Shown: positions 27,007 through 35,607 of the stretch, in pieces
Position numbering within the stretch: position 1 is the stretch's first letter
Layout of the letters: every line of letters begins with the position of its first letter
Source of the DNA: Candidatus Puniceispirillum marinum IMCC1322
GTDB taxonomy: Bacteria; Pseudomonadota; Alphaproteobacteria; Puniceispirillales; Puniceispirillaceae
Assembly (NCBI RefSeq): GCF_000024465.1
Contig: NC_014010.1
Span: 1,922,001-1,986,000, forward strand
DNA: 64,000 bases
Reading direction: 5' to 3'
Position numbers and translations under genes: made by a program
The notes under the pieces: generated by a model
Seen by the model: only the letters and a program-made list of their open reading frames with translations
What the model was told of the DNA's origin: nothing
Databases searched by the model: none

Positions 27007-28314
27007 CTATGACCAGTCAGGTTGTTGGAACCTGGCAACATCATAGGGAGCGGGTGCGATGATATAACCGTTTTCCGCCTTATTCTGAATCTGACTGAAT
27101 ATGTGTGGCATACCAAGCGACGGGTCGTTGGTATCGCCCGGGTATGAATAGGCCGAAAGGGTTTCCGGATCGATCCGGATCGTGCCAACCGGGCTTCGAT
27201 AAATCAGCTTGCCAAGACGCTCGGCGATCTTGCGGTTCTGTTCTTCTTCATAAGGCTGACCAGCACCGCCGGCAAGCGCCGCTGCCACCGCATATGCCCA
27301 TAAGGCGGAATAGGTCTGACCGCCACCATTTGACGATGCGTTATTGCCAAAGGCATCAAGATAACGGGCGGTGAAATCATTACCTATTTCATCCTGCAAC
27401 GCGCCGATAGTGGTGGCGTAAAGCACACCTTCTGACGCATCACCTGCAATATCGCGGAACGCGGCAAGCGAGGCACCATATTGCATATAGATCAAGCTGT
27501 CAGTCGGATCATTCACGAATTGCTGCATGAACTGCGCTTGATCCTGCGGGAAGAAATGCGTTACCGCGATCATCGCAGGTGGATTCTGCCGGATTTTGGC
27601 TAGGGTTGGCCCCCATTCGCTGGTCGGTGCTTGGACACTTTCAAAAAGCGAGACCTCGAACCCATAATCGGCGGCTCCGTCGCGGATTGCGTTGGCGATG
27701 TTGATCGAATAGGCAATCGGGCCGGTAATCACAGCGATCCTGTTATTGGCCGGTTTGAAATCACCATCGTCGATCAGCTTGCGCATATATTGTAGGTAGG
27801 CGATGCCGTAGTAAATCTCGGCTGGATCATACTGGAAGCTACCCCAGAATGTCTCGGGGTCGGATTTAATAAGCTCGTTATGCGCGACCACCGTATCGGC
27901 GTGCATATAGATGACCGAAGCGTCTGCGGCAACAACTGGCAAAGCGGTGGAGCTTCCAAGATTATAGCCGGAGATCAGTACCGAGGCGTTGGAACGGTCT
28001 ATCAACCGTTGGCCAGCACTGGCAATCACATCATCGCCCTGGGATTGTGTGTCTTCGATGGCCAGTTCGAGAGGATGCCCCAGAATACCGCCAATTGCGT
28101 TGATTTCCTCTACGGCCATTTCCAGCCCGTTGCGAAACTCAATGCCGTCAGCGGCCACGAGGCCGGTCAATGGCAATGGCGCACCGATCACAATTGGTTC
28201 GCCACCCAGTGCAGTGGCGGTATTCGCTGAGGCTAGAAGCGCCGCGGATCCGACACCGCCGGCACCGATGGTTTTAAGAAATTGGCGACGAGACGCCGAA
28301 GAATGATTTGTCAT
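27007..28314 (-). CDS. HAAT-family substrate-binding protein, Tat-exported
   Basis: The 435-residue periplasmic LivK/AmiC-like protein begins with a twin-arginine signal (SRRQFLKTIG, then a hydrophobic stretch ending near ATALG, about residue 37). The mature part starts PIVIGAPLPLTGLVAADG, the classic opening of this fold. It supplies ligand to the LivHMGF complex encoded downstream. The stop of the deacetylase-like gene overlaps its ATG (28311-28314), so both belong to one operon. The ligand is unknown. Neighbouring enzymes suggest an acetylated or free polyamine, or another omega-amine. Confidence 0.9.
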   Translation of the reverse strand: MTNHSSASRRQFLKTIGAGGVGSAALLASANTATALGGEPIVIGAPLPLTGLVAADGIEFRNGLEMAVEEINAIGGILGHPLELAIEDTQSQGDDVIASAGQRLIDRSNASVLISGYNLGSSTALPVVAADASVIYMHADTVVAHNELIKSDPETFWGSFQYDPAEIYYGIAYLQYMRKLIDDGDFKPANNRIAVITGPIAYSINIANAIRDGAADYGFEVSLFESVQAPTSEWGPTLAKIRQNPPAMIAVTHFFPQDQAQFMQQFVNDPTDSLIYMQYGASLAAFRDIAGDASEGVLYATTIGALQDEIGNDFTARYLDAFGNNASSNGGGQTYSALWAYAVAAALAGGAGQPYEEEQNRKIAERLGKLIYRSPVGTIRIDPETLSAYSYPGDTNDPSLGMPHIFSQIQNKAENGYIIAPAPYDVARFQQPDWS

Positions 28315-29441
28315 GACAAAGGCTCCCTATATGGTTCGAGTTGATGCAAGCTGGCAATTTCTGCGATCACCGTAGCTTGGTGGGGCTGGAGGCTCTGGCC
28401 TCCGTATCCGACGATGAATTCGTCAAAAGGATCTGTGATGCCTGTTTGGTGGCCGCTCAACGTCTCCAGTACAGCTAAGCCGCAATAGGGCACATGCGAC
28501 GCGGCGTATCCGCCTTCATGGGTGAAGATTATGCGGCCAGCGCATGTTTTTTCGCTGACCTTGCGAAGCGCCCCAGCCAAGGCACGATAGTCGGCCGCGC
28601 CAAGCATCATGTGAGCCAGAGGATCCATGGCCGAGGCGTCAAAGCCTGATGCGACAAAGATCAGTTCAGGCTCGAACCTGTAAAGAGATGGCAGAACGAT
28701 GCGTTCAAAGGCTTCGGCATAGGCGCCAGATCCCGAACCGGGCGGCAAAGGAATGTTGATATTCGCGCCCTTGGCATGGGAACCGCCCGTTTCTGTCAGC
28801 TTGCCACGATCCGGCGGAAATAGATTGTCCTGATGCACGGAGATTGTCAGAATATTGGGGTCGTCATAGAAAATCGTCTCGCAGCCATTGCCGTGATGCA
28901 CGTCGTAATCGACCACAGCAATGCGTTTGACCCCGTGCACCTGTCGTGCATGCTCAATACCGATGGCACCATTGGCCAAAAGGCAGAATCCTGTAACAAG
29001 TTCCGGTTCGGCGTGGTGCCCCGGTGGGCGGCAAAGAACATAGGCATTGTCAACATCGCCCGACATCACCGCATCCACGGTGGCGATGACACCACCAGCT
29101 GCGAGCTTGGCGATATCGTAACTGGCTACGCCTACGGGGGTTGCATCGCCTGCCTCGCCACCACCAGCAGCGCAGAGTGCTTCCAAACGGTCAAGATGGG
29201 CTCGGGTGTGAATACGAAGTATTTCATCATCACTGGCGACGCGCGGCTTTATCCGGATGACTTCGTCTGCAAGCGAAGATATTTCGAGTAAATTTGCAAA
29301 CCGTCGTTTGGTGTCTTCGTTTTCGGCGTGGATGCCAGGTTGTACAGTCAGGCTGGGCGGTGTCAAAAGGCTGTAGCTACCCGTGTCATGCCAGAGATAA
29401 TGTTCGGAGAATGTCCAGCCGGTTTTGCGTATCTTAGACAT
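28311..29441 (-). CDS. Histone-deacetylase-like amidohydrolase (acetylpolyamine type)
   Basis: This 376-residue zinc hydrolase of the class II HDAC/AcuC/acetylpolyamine amidohydrolase superfamily removes acyl groups from amines. Visible motifs are RPPGHHAEP (general-base His pair), VDYDVHHGNG (Zn-binding Asp and His), SGFDASAMDP (Zn-binding Asp) and HEGGY with the catalytic-loop Tyr absent or shifted. The ATG at 29441 is chosen because GGAGAG lies seven bases upstream. An upstream in-frame ATG at 29489 would lie deeper in the aminotransferase gene. It overlaps the aminotransferase stop by 8 bp and the binding-protein start. The context suits deacetylation of an imported acetyl-amine before transamination. 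Confidence 0.87.
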   Translation of the reverse strand: MSKIRKTGWTFSEHYLWHDTGSYSLLTPPSLTVQPGIHAENEDTKRRFANLLEISSLADEVIRIKPRVASDDEILRIHTRAHLDRLEALCAAGGGEAGDATPVGVASYDIAKLAAGGVIATVDAVMSGDVDNAYVLCRPPGHHAEPELVTGFCLLANGAIGIEHARQVHGVKRIAVVDYDVHHGNGCETIFYDDPNILTISVHQDNLFPPDRGKLTETGGSHAKGANINIPLPPGSGSGAYAEAFERIVLPSLYRFEPELIFVASGFDASAMDPLAHMMLGAADYRALAGALRKVSEKTCAGRIIFTHEGGYAASHVPYCGLAVLETLSGHQTGITDPFDEFIVGYGGQSLQPHQATVIAEIASLHQLEPYREPLS

Positions 29442-30807
29442 GTGAACTCTCCAACATAAACTGGCTTTGTGCGACTGCGTTGATGGCATCGTGAAGAATC
29501 TGGTGGATTTCTACTATCTGGTCTTTGCTGAGGATAAGAGGAGGCGACAGGACGATAGCGTCGGTAATGGGTCGCACGATCAGGCCACGCGCACGCGCCG
29601 CATCGCCAACCAGTTGGCCGATATTGATATTGTCCGGTGCGCCACTGGGACGATTGAATTCCACCGCGGCCATGAAATGGCTTGCGCGCGCTTCCTTCAC
29701 AAGATCAAGATCGGCGAGAGATTTGATGCCGGCTTCGAACAACTTGCCTGTTTTGCGCACCTGCTCGGGGATGGCCTCGCGCTCCATCACGGCGATATTG
29801 GCAAGGGCGCAAGCGCAGGCGGCAGGATGGCCGGAATAAGTCATTCCATGCAAGAACGCGGCGCCGTCCTGAGAAATAACATCGAAAATTTCATCGGATA
29901 GGATTGTCGCCGCCAGCGGCTGATAGCCTGATGTAAGCCCCTTGGCGGTGGTGATGATGTCGGGCTCGATGCCAAAAACCTCTTTCGAGGCAAACATATG
30001 CCCTAGTCGGCCAAAGGCGGTGATGACTTCGTCAGATATATATTTGATGTCATGGGCATGAACGAGGTCTAGCATGCGTTTGTGATAGCCCTCTGGCGGG
30101 ATGATGACGCCACAGGCACCCATGATCGGTTCTGCAATGAAACAGGCGATGTTTTCGGCACCAATTTTGCTAATGGCCTGTTCCATATCCTCGGCCAGAA
30201 TGTCTATAAAATCGGCGTCGCTGAGATTCATTTCGTCTGGTTCACGTTTTGGGCACCGAATGTGATGCACCAAATCCCGCGCAGCATCCCATCCCTGTGA
30301 AAAGACTGGCGTGGTCATTGCGATCGCCAGATAGGTCGAACCGTGATAGGCGTTGACCCGTGATAGAATTTTCTTTTTCTTCGGGTGTCCTCTGAGATTG
30401 TTGTAGTGGTGCAGGATGCGGATGGCCGTGTCGTTTGCTACCGAACCGGAATTTGAGAAATAGACATGATTCAACCGGTCAGGTGCCAGGGTGGCCAATT
30501 TGCGCGCAAGCTCTGCCGCGACCGGGTGCGTAAATTCGAAAAAGGTTGAAAAATAGTCTAGCGTCTCAAGTTGCCGGGTTACGGCCGCGATCACATCGGC
30601 ATTGCCATGACCGATATTAACGCACCACAGCCCACCCATGCCGTCAAAATAGCGCTTGCCTTCGCTGTCGGTGACATAGACGCCTTTCGCACCTGTAATA
30701 GCAAGGCGGCCAATGCTTTGCTTCAGGTTGTTTAGATCAGCAAAAGACTGGATGAGATGGGTATCATCTGAAAAAATTTTATCTGAATTATTCTCTGAAT
30801 TATTCAT
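29434..30807 (-). CDS. Class III omega-aminotransferase (PLP)
   Basis: This 457-residue fold-type I aminotransferase of the beta-alanine/polyamine:pyruvate group moves an amino group from an omega-amine to a keto acid. Motifs are YFDGMGGLWCVNIGHG, SNSGSVANDTAIR for phosphate binding, ISDEVITAFGRLG with the cofactor Asp, and TTAKGLTSGYQPL with the Schiff-base Lys at about residue 290. It is the first gene of the leftward operon, preceded by GGGAGGAA ten bases before the ATG. That site is caught in a hairpin. Its position ahead of a deacetylase and an importer resembles polyamine catabolism such as SpuC. Other omega-amines or ectoine-derived diaminobutyrate remain possible. Confidence 0.88.
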   Translation of the reverse strand: MNNSENNSDKIFSDDTHLIQSFADLNNLKQSIGRLAITGAKGVYVTDSEGKRYFDGMGGLWCVNIGHGNADVIAAVTRQLETLDYFSTFFEFTHPVAAELARKLATLAPDRLNHVYFSNSGSVANDTAIRILHHYNNLRGHPKKKKILSRVNAYHGSTYLAIAMTTPVFSQGWDAARDLVHHIRCPKREPDEMNLSDADFIDILAEDMEQAISKIGAENIACFIAEPIMGACGVIIPPEGYHKRMLDLVHAHDIKYISDEVITAFGRLGHMFASKEVFGIEPDIITTAKGLTSGYQPLAATILSDEIFDVISQDGAAFLHGMTYSGHPAACACALANIAVMEREAIPEQVRKTGKLFEAGIKSLADLDLVKEARASHFMAAVEFNRPSGAPDNINIGQLVGDAARARGLIVRPITDAIVLSPPLILSKDQIVEIHQILHDAINAVAQSQFMLESSHV

Positions 30808-30813
30808 TGTGCC

Positions 30814-30836
30814 GCGTTCCTCCCATCAGGAGGCGC
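30814..30836 (-). promoter_or_regulatory. Hairpin hiding the aminotransferase ribosome-binding site
   Basis: On the minus strand CCTCC pairs with GGAGG around a TGATG loop, and GCG/CGC extend the stem past a two-base AA bulge. The second arm is the ribosome-binding site of the 30807 start. The stem would reduce translation of the operon unless opened, which suggests post-transcriptional control or chance. No conserved riboswitch is recognised. Confidence 0.35.
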
Positions 30837-30882
30837 ATCACAATGCGACTAAGACCTTTTACCACCGGCCTCCAGCTTTTAG

Positions 30883-30913
30883 TTGAACATTACAGTATTC
30901 GGGGGTATATACC
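30883..30913 (+). promoter_or_regulatory. Candidate promoter with GGTATATACC operator
   Basis: TTGAAC at 30883-30888 and TATATA at 30906-30911 are separated by 17 bases, a good sigma-70-type layout. The -10 lies within the perfect palindrome GGTATATACC at 30904-30913, and a half-site GGGTATATGG follows at 30921-30930. That geometry would let a dimeric regulator, perhaps the LuxR-type protein itself, block the promoter. If transcription starts near 30918, the leader before the chosen ATG would be very short. Confidence 0.4.
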
Positions 30914-30926
30914 ACTAGAGGGGTAT

Positions 30927-31712
30927 ATGGTCAGACATCACTGTACGGCACCGCGTCTGCTCGCTAAAGCCATCACACATATCCAGCACCCTGACTTCGA
31001 ATCCGTTCTCACTGCGTGGCTACGGGCAGAGTTCGTTTTCGACAATTTGCTGATTATTGCATATCTTGGCCATCAACAGCCGAGCCTGTTGTACCATCAG
31101 GGTCATGCGCGTACTGCGATTTCTCATGTTGAGACACAATATCTGCCATTTGCTTATCAGCTTGACCCCTATTTTCAACTTCATGCCAAAGGCATTGCAT
31201 CAGATGTATTTCGATTGGACGAAGTTGCGCCAGACAAATTCCAGTCCAGTCGATATTTCAGAGAATATTACGGTAATGCGAAGCTGGAAGATGAGCTGGT
31301 TTTTGTGAACCGGATTGGTGATGATATTTCAGTCCATGTTTGTCTTGGGAATGATACTGCCAATGGCCGGAGATTTTCAGCCCGCATGATACGTGACGCG
31401 CGTGCTCTCCAGCCCGTTGTCACAGCATTGATAGAAGGCCACTGGCACGACCTGAGCCCAAAGAATGAGGGTATTAAGATGCACGGCGTCAGGGAATTGC
31501 GTGTATCGTTCGAACGCACCCATGGGATTTTTCTGACCCCAAGGCAGGCCGAGGTTGCGCTGATGATTCTGCAGGGACATTCATCGACCTCAATCGGTCT
31601 CAATCTTGGTATCTCGGCGCAGACCGTAAAGGTATTTCGCCGGCAGATATATCGACGATGTGATATTTCCTCACAGGCTGAATTGTTCAATTTGATAGTG
31701 TCTTCGCGATGA
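30927..31712 (+). CDS. LuxR-family HTH transcription regulator
   Basis: The protein is 261 residues from the ATG at 30927, which has AGAGGGG just upstream. An in-frame ATG at 30843 would add 28 residues. The C-terminus is a GerE/LuxR helix-turn-helix (LTPRQAEVALMILQGHSSTS, ISAQTVKVFRRQIYRR). The N-terminal domain of about 190 residues has no receiver-type Asp pocket and is not a clear autoinducer domain. It is divergent from the aminotransferase-deacetylase-importer operon and is its likely regulator, sensing the imported compound or a product. The ligand is unknown. Confidence 0.82.
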   Translation: MVRHHCTAPRLLAKAITHIQHPDFESVLTAWLRAEFVFDNLLIIAYLGHQQPSLLYHQGHARTAISHVETQYLPFAYQLDPYFQLHAKGIASDVFRLDEVAPDKFQSSRYFREYYGNAKLEDELVFVNRIGDDISVHVCLGNDTANGRRFSARMIRDARALQPVVTALIEGHWHDLSPKNEGIKMHGVRELRVSFERTHGIFLTPRQAEVALMILQGHSSTSIGLNLGISAQTVKVFRRQIYRRCDISSQAELFNLIVSSR

Positions 31713-32208
31713 TCCGGCGAGTTAGTGAAGGTGGATGATGGAATCTCTGTATCCTTTTTTGCTGCGCCCCATCGGATCAGCCGCCAATGTGGGCGATAGG
31801 GAATTCTTCGTGGCTGCGCTACCGGACTAGGAACTAGTGATCGTCTACCGGATTCATGCAGATTGGCGGTTGTCAGACAGTGTATGACAGGCGTTATTAT
31901 CGTGTCATGTGCTGGTCTTATCTCATATGAAACTCATATGGTGTAAAGCATAATAATTGTGCCTGATATGGTGCTATTGCCTTCCACCAAAGGGATACAG
32001 ACATGAGGCATAGTTGACGTAATATTTATGCGCTTTTCCCTAATGCCGCTTTTATGGCAGCAAAAGCGTCCCAAAACCCGCCCCGCATTATGTCACGCAA
32101 ATGTGATTGGAAAGCAGGTTTAAATGCCTGTATTTATAATGATATTCGCTTGGGATGAAAATCTGTTATGCGGGTTATGTAACGTTATGCTTGAGGCAGT
32201 CTCTTTGT
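31713..32208. other. Gene-free stretch, probable right end of a 30-kb module
   Basis: No convincing gene is seen. The region holds repeat D (31870-31945), a nested stem at 32031-32068 (CGCTTTT pairing with AAAAGCG around an inner TGCC/GGCA pair) and little else. It ends where direct repeat A begins. The position between the regulator and the repeated integrase leader suggests the terminal part of an inserted module. Confidence 0.5.
31870..31945 (+). repeat. Repeat D, copy 1
   Basis: The stretch resembles 48297-48370. Both contain TGAC...GTCA hairpin arms and the 18-mer CATATGAAACTCATATGG (31924-31941; one base differs in the 48349-48366 copy). The core also appears inverted at 32687-32703. 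The two direct copies lie at the right-hand ends of the 30-kb and 16-kb modules. Confidence 0.65.
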
Positions 32209-32421
32209 TACACCCGCGCGCACCCCTATTTTAGGGGGGTGCTTAAGCATCTGTTTTGTTAACAAAATTTATCTCAAGCCTAACCAAAATGGGGTGATTC
32301 TGGGGGTATTATTTCCCCAGCGCCCATCACAATAAGGTGGGATAAATATGCTAAAACGTAATCAAGTTCCAAAACAAACGCATATAAATCGCGAACCGCT
32401 AGATGGGTGTATAATCCAAGC
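32209..32421 (+). repeat. Direct repeat A, copy 2
   Basis: This near-perfect copy of 2166-2378 begins with TACACCCGCGCGCACCCC, which at copy 1 forms the 5' end of tRNA-Gly. Here no tRNA precedes it. It carries the same hairpins and palindrome and the first codons of the integrase. It bounds the 2.2-32.2 kb module on the right and may be the left end of the next one. Confidence 0.85.
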
Positions 32422-32497
32422 ATCGCTCGCTTGCAAGTGGCAAAATGGGGTATGTGATGCGGTTTTACATCAAAAGCAAAGCCAAAAACCACTATAG
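32348..32497 (+). pseudogene. Integrase 1, 5' fragment
   Basis: A 49-codon frame opens with MLKRNQVPKQTHINREPLD, identical to the first 19 residues of integrase 1, with matching leader and ribosome-binding site. It leaves the homology after about codon 24 and stops at 32497. The rest of the recombinase is missing, so this is a broken copy left by recombination between related elements. Confidence 0.8.
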
Positions 32498-32999
32498 AAA
32501 CCAATAGTGGGGCAGGGTACCGAAAAGCCTGAATCCTTGTTGCCTTTACCCGGCTTTCGCAAGCGCCGTTTCCGTGACCGCTGGCCATTCGGAATTCGTG
32601 GTAGAAACATAGCAGTTGCGATGGTGGCGCGTGGTGTCACTTTGCACTATTCATCGTCTTCAATGAAACCTGACCATATGAAAAAACATATGAGTTTCAT
32701 ATGGCATAACCAAATCACTAATGCGGGATGATGGTGACAAGGCGCGATCAAAGGCATGATGACAGGGTATGCCAAAGTCTGAGTAAAATAGTATTGACTT
32801 TGGATTTTGATTGACCTTAGGGTATTGAAAAATCTCGGGCTGTTTATGGCCGTTATGGTTTCGTCACTGAGGTTGTTTATCTGTTATATTTTTGTGTTTC
32901 CTCGTGCCATGCATTGCCCGAAAGGCTTAGTCGCGCGCCCAATTGTCATGACTATGTTGTGACATGGTTGGCGAGCAGAGTATGGATGGAGATTGAGAC
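32498..32999. other. Mosaic scar of mobile-element fragments
   Basis: No intact gene is visible. The sequence around 32448-32560 matches 48366-48475 (shared peptide EKPESLLPLPGFR in one frame). Bases 32571-32610 resemble 12131-12170 inside the second ribbon-helix-helix gene, at about three quarters identity. The repeat D core is present inverted at 32687-32703. The final 250 bp before the amine oxidase hold its leader, with no strong promoter that I can name. Confidence 0.55.
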
Positions 33000-35489
33000 A
33001 TGAAAAAGGATATTCATTCTGCAGTATCGGAACCGGTGGACGCTGAAGTTGAAAACCGAACATTTACGAGAAGGGAGTTTTTGGAAGGTTCTTCCGTCGC
33101 ATTATCAGCAGTGATTCTTTCACAGGCGGGTTGGCTTGGTCAGGCCACAGACGCAAAAGCTCTTGAAAACATACTTTATGAAACGGAAGCCAGTCTGTAT
33201 TTTAGGGATCGATTGCCAGACTATCAGACCCCTTTTACCAACAGTTCAGCATCACTGAGTTCATTATTTGACTGGAATTTCCCCGCTTTAATTAAGAGTG
33301 CGACCGGTGATGGTTTTTTTGGCACCGAAGGCATGCCAAGTAACTTTAGTAGCCATACCACGGTGCCAGAAAAGTATAATAATTTGCCGGTGGCAATTAT
33401 TGGAGCTGGAGCTTCTGGATTGGTGGTGGGATATGAGCTAATGAAGCTTGGGTTAGAGCCACATTTTTATGAGATGCAAACGCAAACCAGTGCTACTGGG
33501 CAGATGTATTCGCGCCCAAATGGTCGTGCATATAGTTGGGATTTTGGTGGCAACGGTGTAAAGGCTGGCGCGGCAGCGGGCTGGTATACAAATGACACAT
33601 TGACACCAAATTCTGTAAAACCCAGCTATAATAGAAACGTACATTCATACGGACGTCGCATAGCGGAATTGGGAGCAATGCGTTTTCCTGCAACGCACCT
33701 TACGCTTAGAACATATACCGACACTATTTTTGCCAGTGATTATTATTATGGGGACTCTGGTATCAGTGGTTCATGGGTGCCATTTAGAGATCCCGGTCTT
33801 TATCACGGCACAAACCCACCCATGACAGATCGAGGCGGTGTTACAAGACCAGGAGGAAACGATACAATTATATTCGACACCGCGTATTACACGAAGGGTA
33901 TATTTAAAAATAGAAAGAGTGCAAATCCACCCCATCCAGGAGGGTATTCAGAATTTGATCGAGTTAGAAGCGGTACGACCTTGGCAAATTCAAATGCTGC
34001 GGTCTTGAATCTTTCTCAAAAATATTTTGATTTACTTTTTGGAGACCTAGATCCGTCTAAACCTTATCAGGGTGTGCTGACTACAATCTTACAATTATAT
34101 TCTGAATACACCAAAGACCAGAGTCCAGCCAACGCGAAAGCAATAGCGGATGAATGGACAAGGCTTATCGATACATATGATAGCAAATCTTTAGGAGAAG
34201 TCCTTCAGGAGGCAGGATGGGATTCGTTGCCAGCATATGAAGATGAATGGGGAGATTTGAATCTGTCATTAGCGGAAATGTTTGGTGAAATCGGAACAGG
34301 CACAGGCCCGTTTGCGATGTTCTATTACTCCAGCTTCATGGAACTCCTGAGGATTGCACTTCAGGCTGCTGACTCCAATCAGGACTATTTCAGAGGTGGT
34401 GTTGCCTACATGCTACAGCCCTTCCTTACTAATTTCACAAAAACCAAATTAAGTGGTGGGGCACTAACATGTCTCTGGAATGAAACAAAAGGTAGCGTGG
34501 TTGTCGATAAGGTGGTTTCAGTTAAAAAGCAGGCAACAGGTGGCGTGTTAATTACAACCCAGGATTCAAGCGGTGTAACAACGGACCGCTCATATGCCGC
34601 GGCTGTTGTTACGGCAAGTCCTGCAGCAATACGCGCCATGGATATGTTTCCCGAGCCAGATCAATTTTTGCCCTCGCGCACCGTTTCATATTTCAAACGC
34701 ATAAGAATAAACAACAACAGCAAGATAGCGATAAATTTCCCAAATATAAAAGGCGAGTCAAGTAGTGCGGCTTTTTGGATGCGTAGAATAGACGATAATG
34801 ATACCAACCCTAATAATGATCTGATTGTTACCACACTGACTGACAAGACTATCCGGCAGATTTACACCTTTGACAATTATCATTGGGCAACCAGTTACAA
34901 TGACACCACCATTGGTGATCTAAGCAAATCAGGCACATTAATGTTGAATTATGGCTGGGATTACAACGCCCAATCATGGACAGCATCCGATACAGACACT
35001 GCCGTTCGGAAGGCGTGGAACCAGATGAAGTCAATTTATGGTTTTGGCACCCAATATGATAATTACCTAAACTGGGCGATCGAAAACGAACAAACAGCTT
35101 TTGTCGTTTGGGAAAAGATTGATGGGTTCAACGCTGCGTGGCGCATGGCTCAACCAGGTCGTGGGACAGCTTATGGGGATTTAAAGGGTAAAACCTATGC
35201 ACGTCTTTCCGAATTACAAACGGCACAGATTTTTGGGATGACAAGTTATAACCCTGAGACGTCACAATATACAGGGCTCTTTATCGCGGGTGAGGCTACA
35301 GCATCACCTGGATTAAGTGGCTGGATCGAAGGTTCGCTTCAAACCGGCCTTCAGGCTGTGGCAGGCATTGTTAAATATCTTAATGAAGCCAACCCATCTG
35401 TGCTGGCGCCTAAAAAGCCAGTAACAGGCAAAAACTTTGCGTTGCAAGCTCATCCAGGCATAACCCCTGTGTCTAGGGAAAATGCTTAG
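33000..35489 (+). CDS. Tat-exported flavin monoamine/L-amino-acid oxidase
   Basis: The 829-residue FAD-dependent amine oxidase would oxidise an amine or L-amino acid to the imine, giving H2O2 and ammonia. A twin-arginine signal is present (FTRREFLEG, residues 22-30, then a hydrophobic stretch), so it acts outside the cytoplasm. The FAD-binding motif is VAIIGAGASGLVVGYELMKL at about 131-150, followed by ELGAMRFP near 224-231, which contacts the flavin in this family. The C-terminal FAD motif is FIAGEATASPGLSGWIEGSL near 761-780. It is longer than typical monoamine oxidases (about 450-550) and nearer tryptophan 2-monooxygenase-like or L-amino-acid oxidases with inserted substrate domains. Two glycosyltransferases follow after a strong hairpin. 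Confidence 0.85.
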   Translation: MKKDIHSAVSEPVDAEVENRTFTRREFLEGSSVALSAVILSQAGWLGQATDAKALENILYETEASLYFRDRLPDYQTPFTNSSASLSSLFDWNFPALIKSATGDGFFGTEGMPSNFSSHTTVPEKYNNLPVAIIGAGASGLVVGYELMKLGLEPHFYEMQTQTSATGQMYSRPNGRAYSWDFGGNGVKAGAAAGWYTNDTLTPNSVKPSYNRNVHSYGRRIAELGAMRFPATHLTLRTYTDTIFASDYYYGDSGISGSWVPFRDPGLYHGTNPPMTDRGGVTRPGGNDTIIFDTAYYTKGIFKNRKSANPPHPGGYSEFDRVRSGTTLANSNAAVLNLSQKYFDLLFGDLDPSKPYQGVLTTILQLYSEYTKDQSPANAKAIADEWTRLIDTYDSKSLGEVLQEAGWDSLPAYEDEWGDLNLSLAEMFGEIGTGTGPFAMFYYSSFMELLRIALQAADSNQDYFRGGVAYMLQPFLTNFTKTKLSGGALTCLWNETKGSVVVDKVVSVKKQATGGVLITTQDSSGVTTDRSYAAAVVTASPAAIRAMDMFPEPDQFLPSRTVSYFKRIRINNNSKIAINFPNIKGESSSAAFWMRRIDDNDTNPNNDLIVTTLTDKTIRQIYTFDNYHWATSYNDTTIGDLSKSGTLMLNYGWDYNAQSWTASDTDTAVRKAWNQMKSIYGFGTQYDNYLNWAIENEQTAFVVWEKIDGFNAAWRMAQPGRGTAYGDLKGKTYARLSELQTAQIFGMTSYNPETSQYTGLFIAGEATASPGLSGWIEGSLQTGLQAVAGIVKYLNEANPSVLAPKKPVTGKNFALQAHPGITPVSRENA

Positions 35490-35519
35490 GCCTTACTTGA
35501 CATGAGTTGGCAGTTAAGC

Positions 35520-35553
35520 CCCCTGTTTGCTTTTAGGAAAAATCAAACAGGGG
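35520..35553 (+). terminator. Strong hairpin after the amine oxidase
   Basis: CCCCTGTTTG and CAAACAGGGG form a perfect ten-pair stem around a 14-base loop, 30 bases after the oxidase stop. The T-run expected of an intrinsic terminator is missing on the + strand, so it may act as an mRNA-stabilising stem or a Rho-assisted terminator. Confidence 0.5.
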
Positions 35554-35607
35554 TGCACTTTAGGCTAGAGCGCAACATGGCATTCGCTAGGCTGGATTTA
35601 TAAAGTC

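Noticed and set aside
31730-31772. Intrinsic terminator after the LuxR-type gene
   Set aside because: GGAT/ATCC before a T-run is only a four-pair stem, too weak to call.
32280-32588. 102-codon minus-strand frame over the scar
   Set aside because: Its opening mirrors an antisense frame of the relaxosome gene and the rest crosses repeat A; there is no coding signal.
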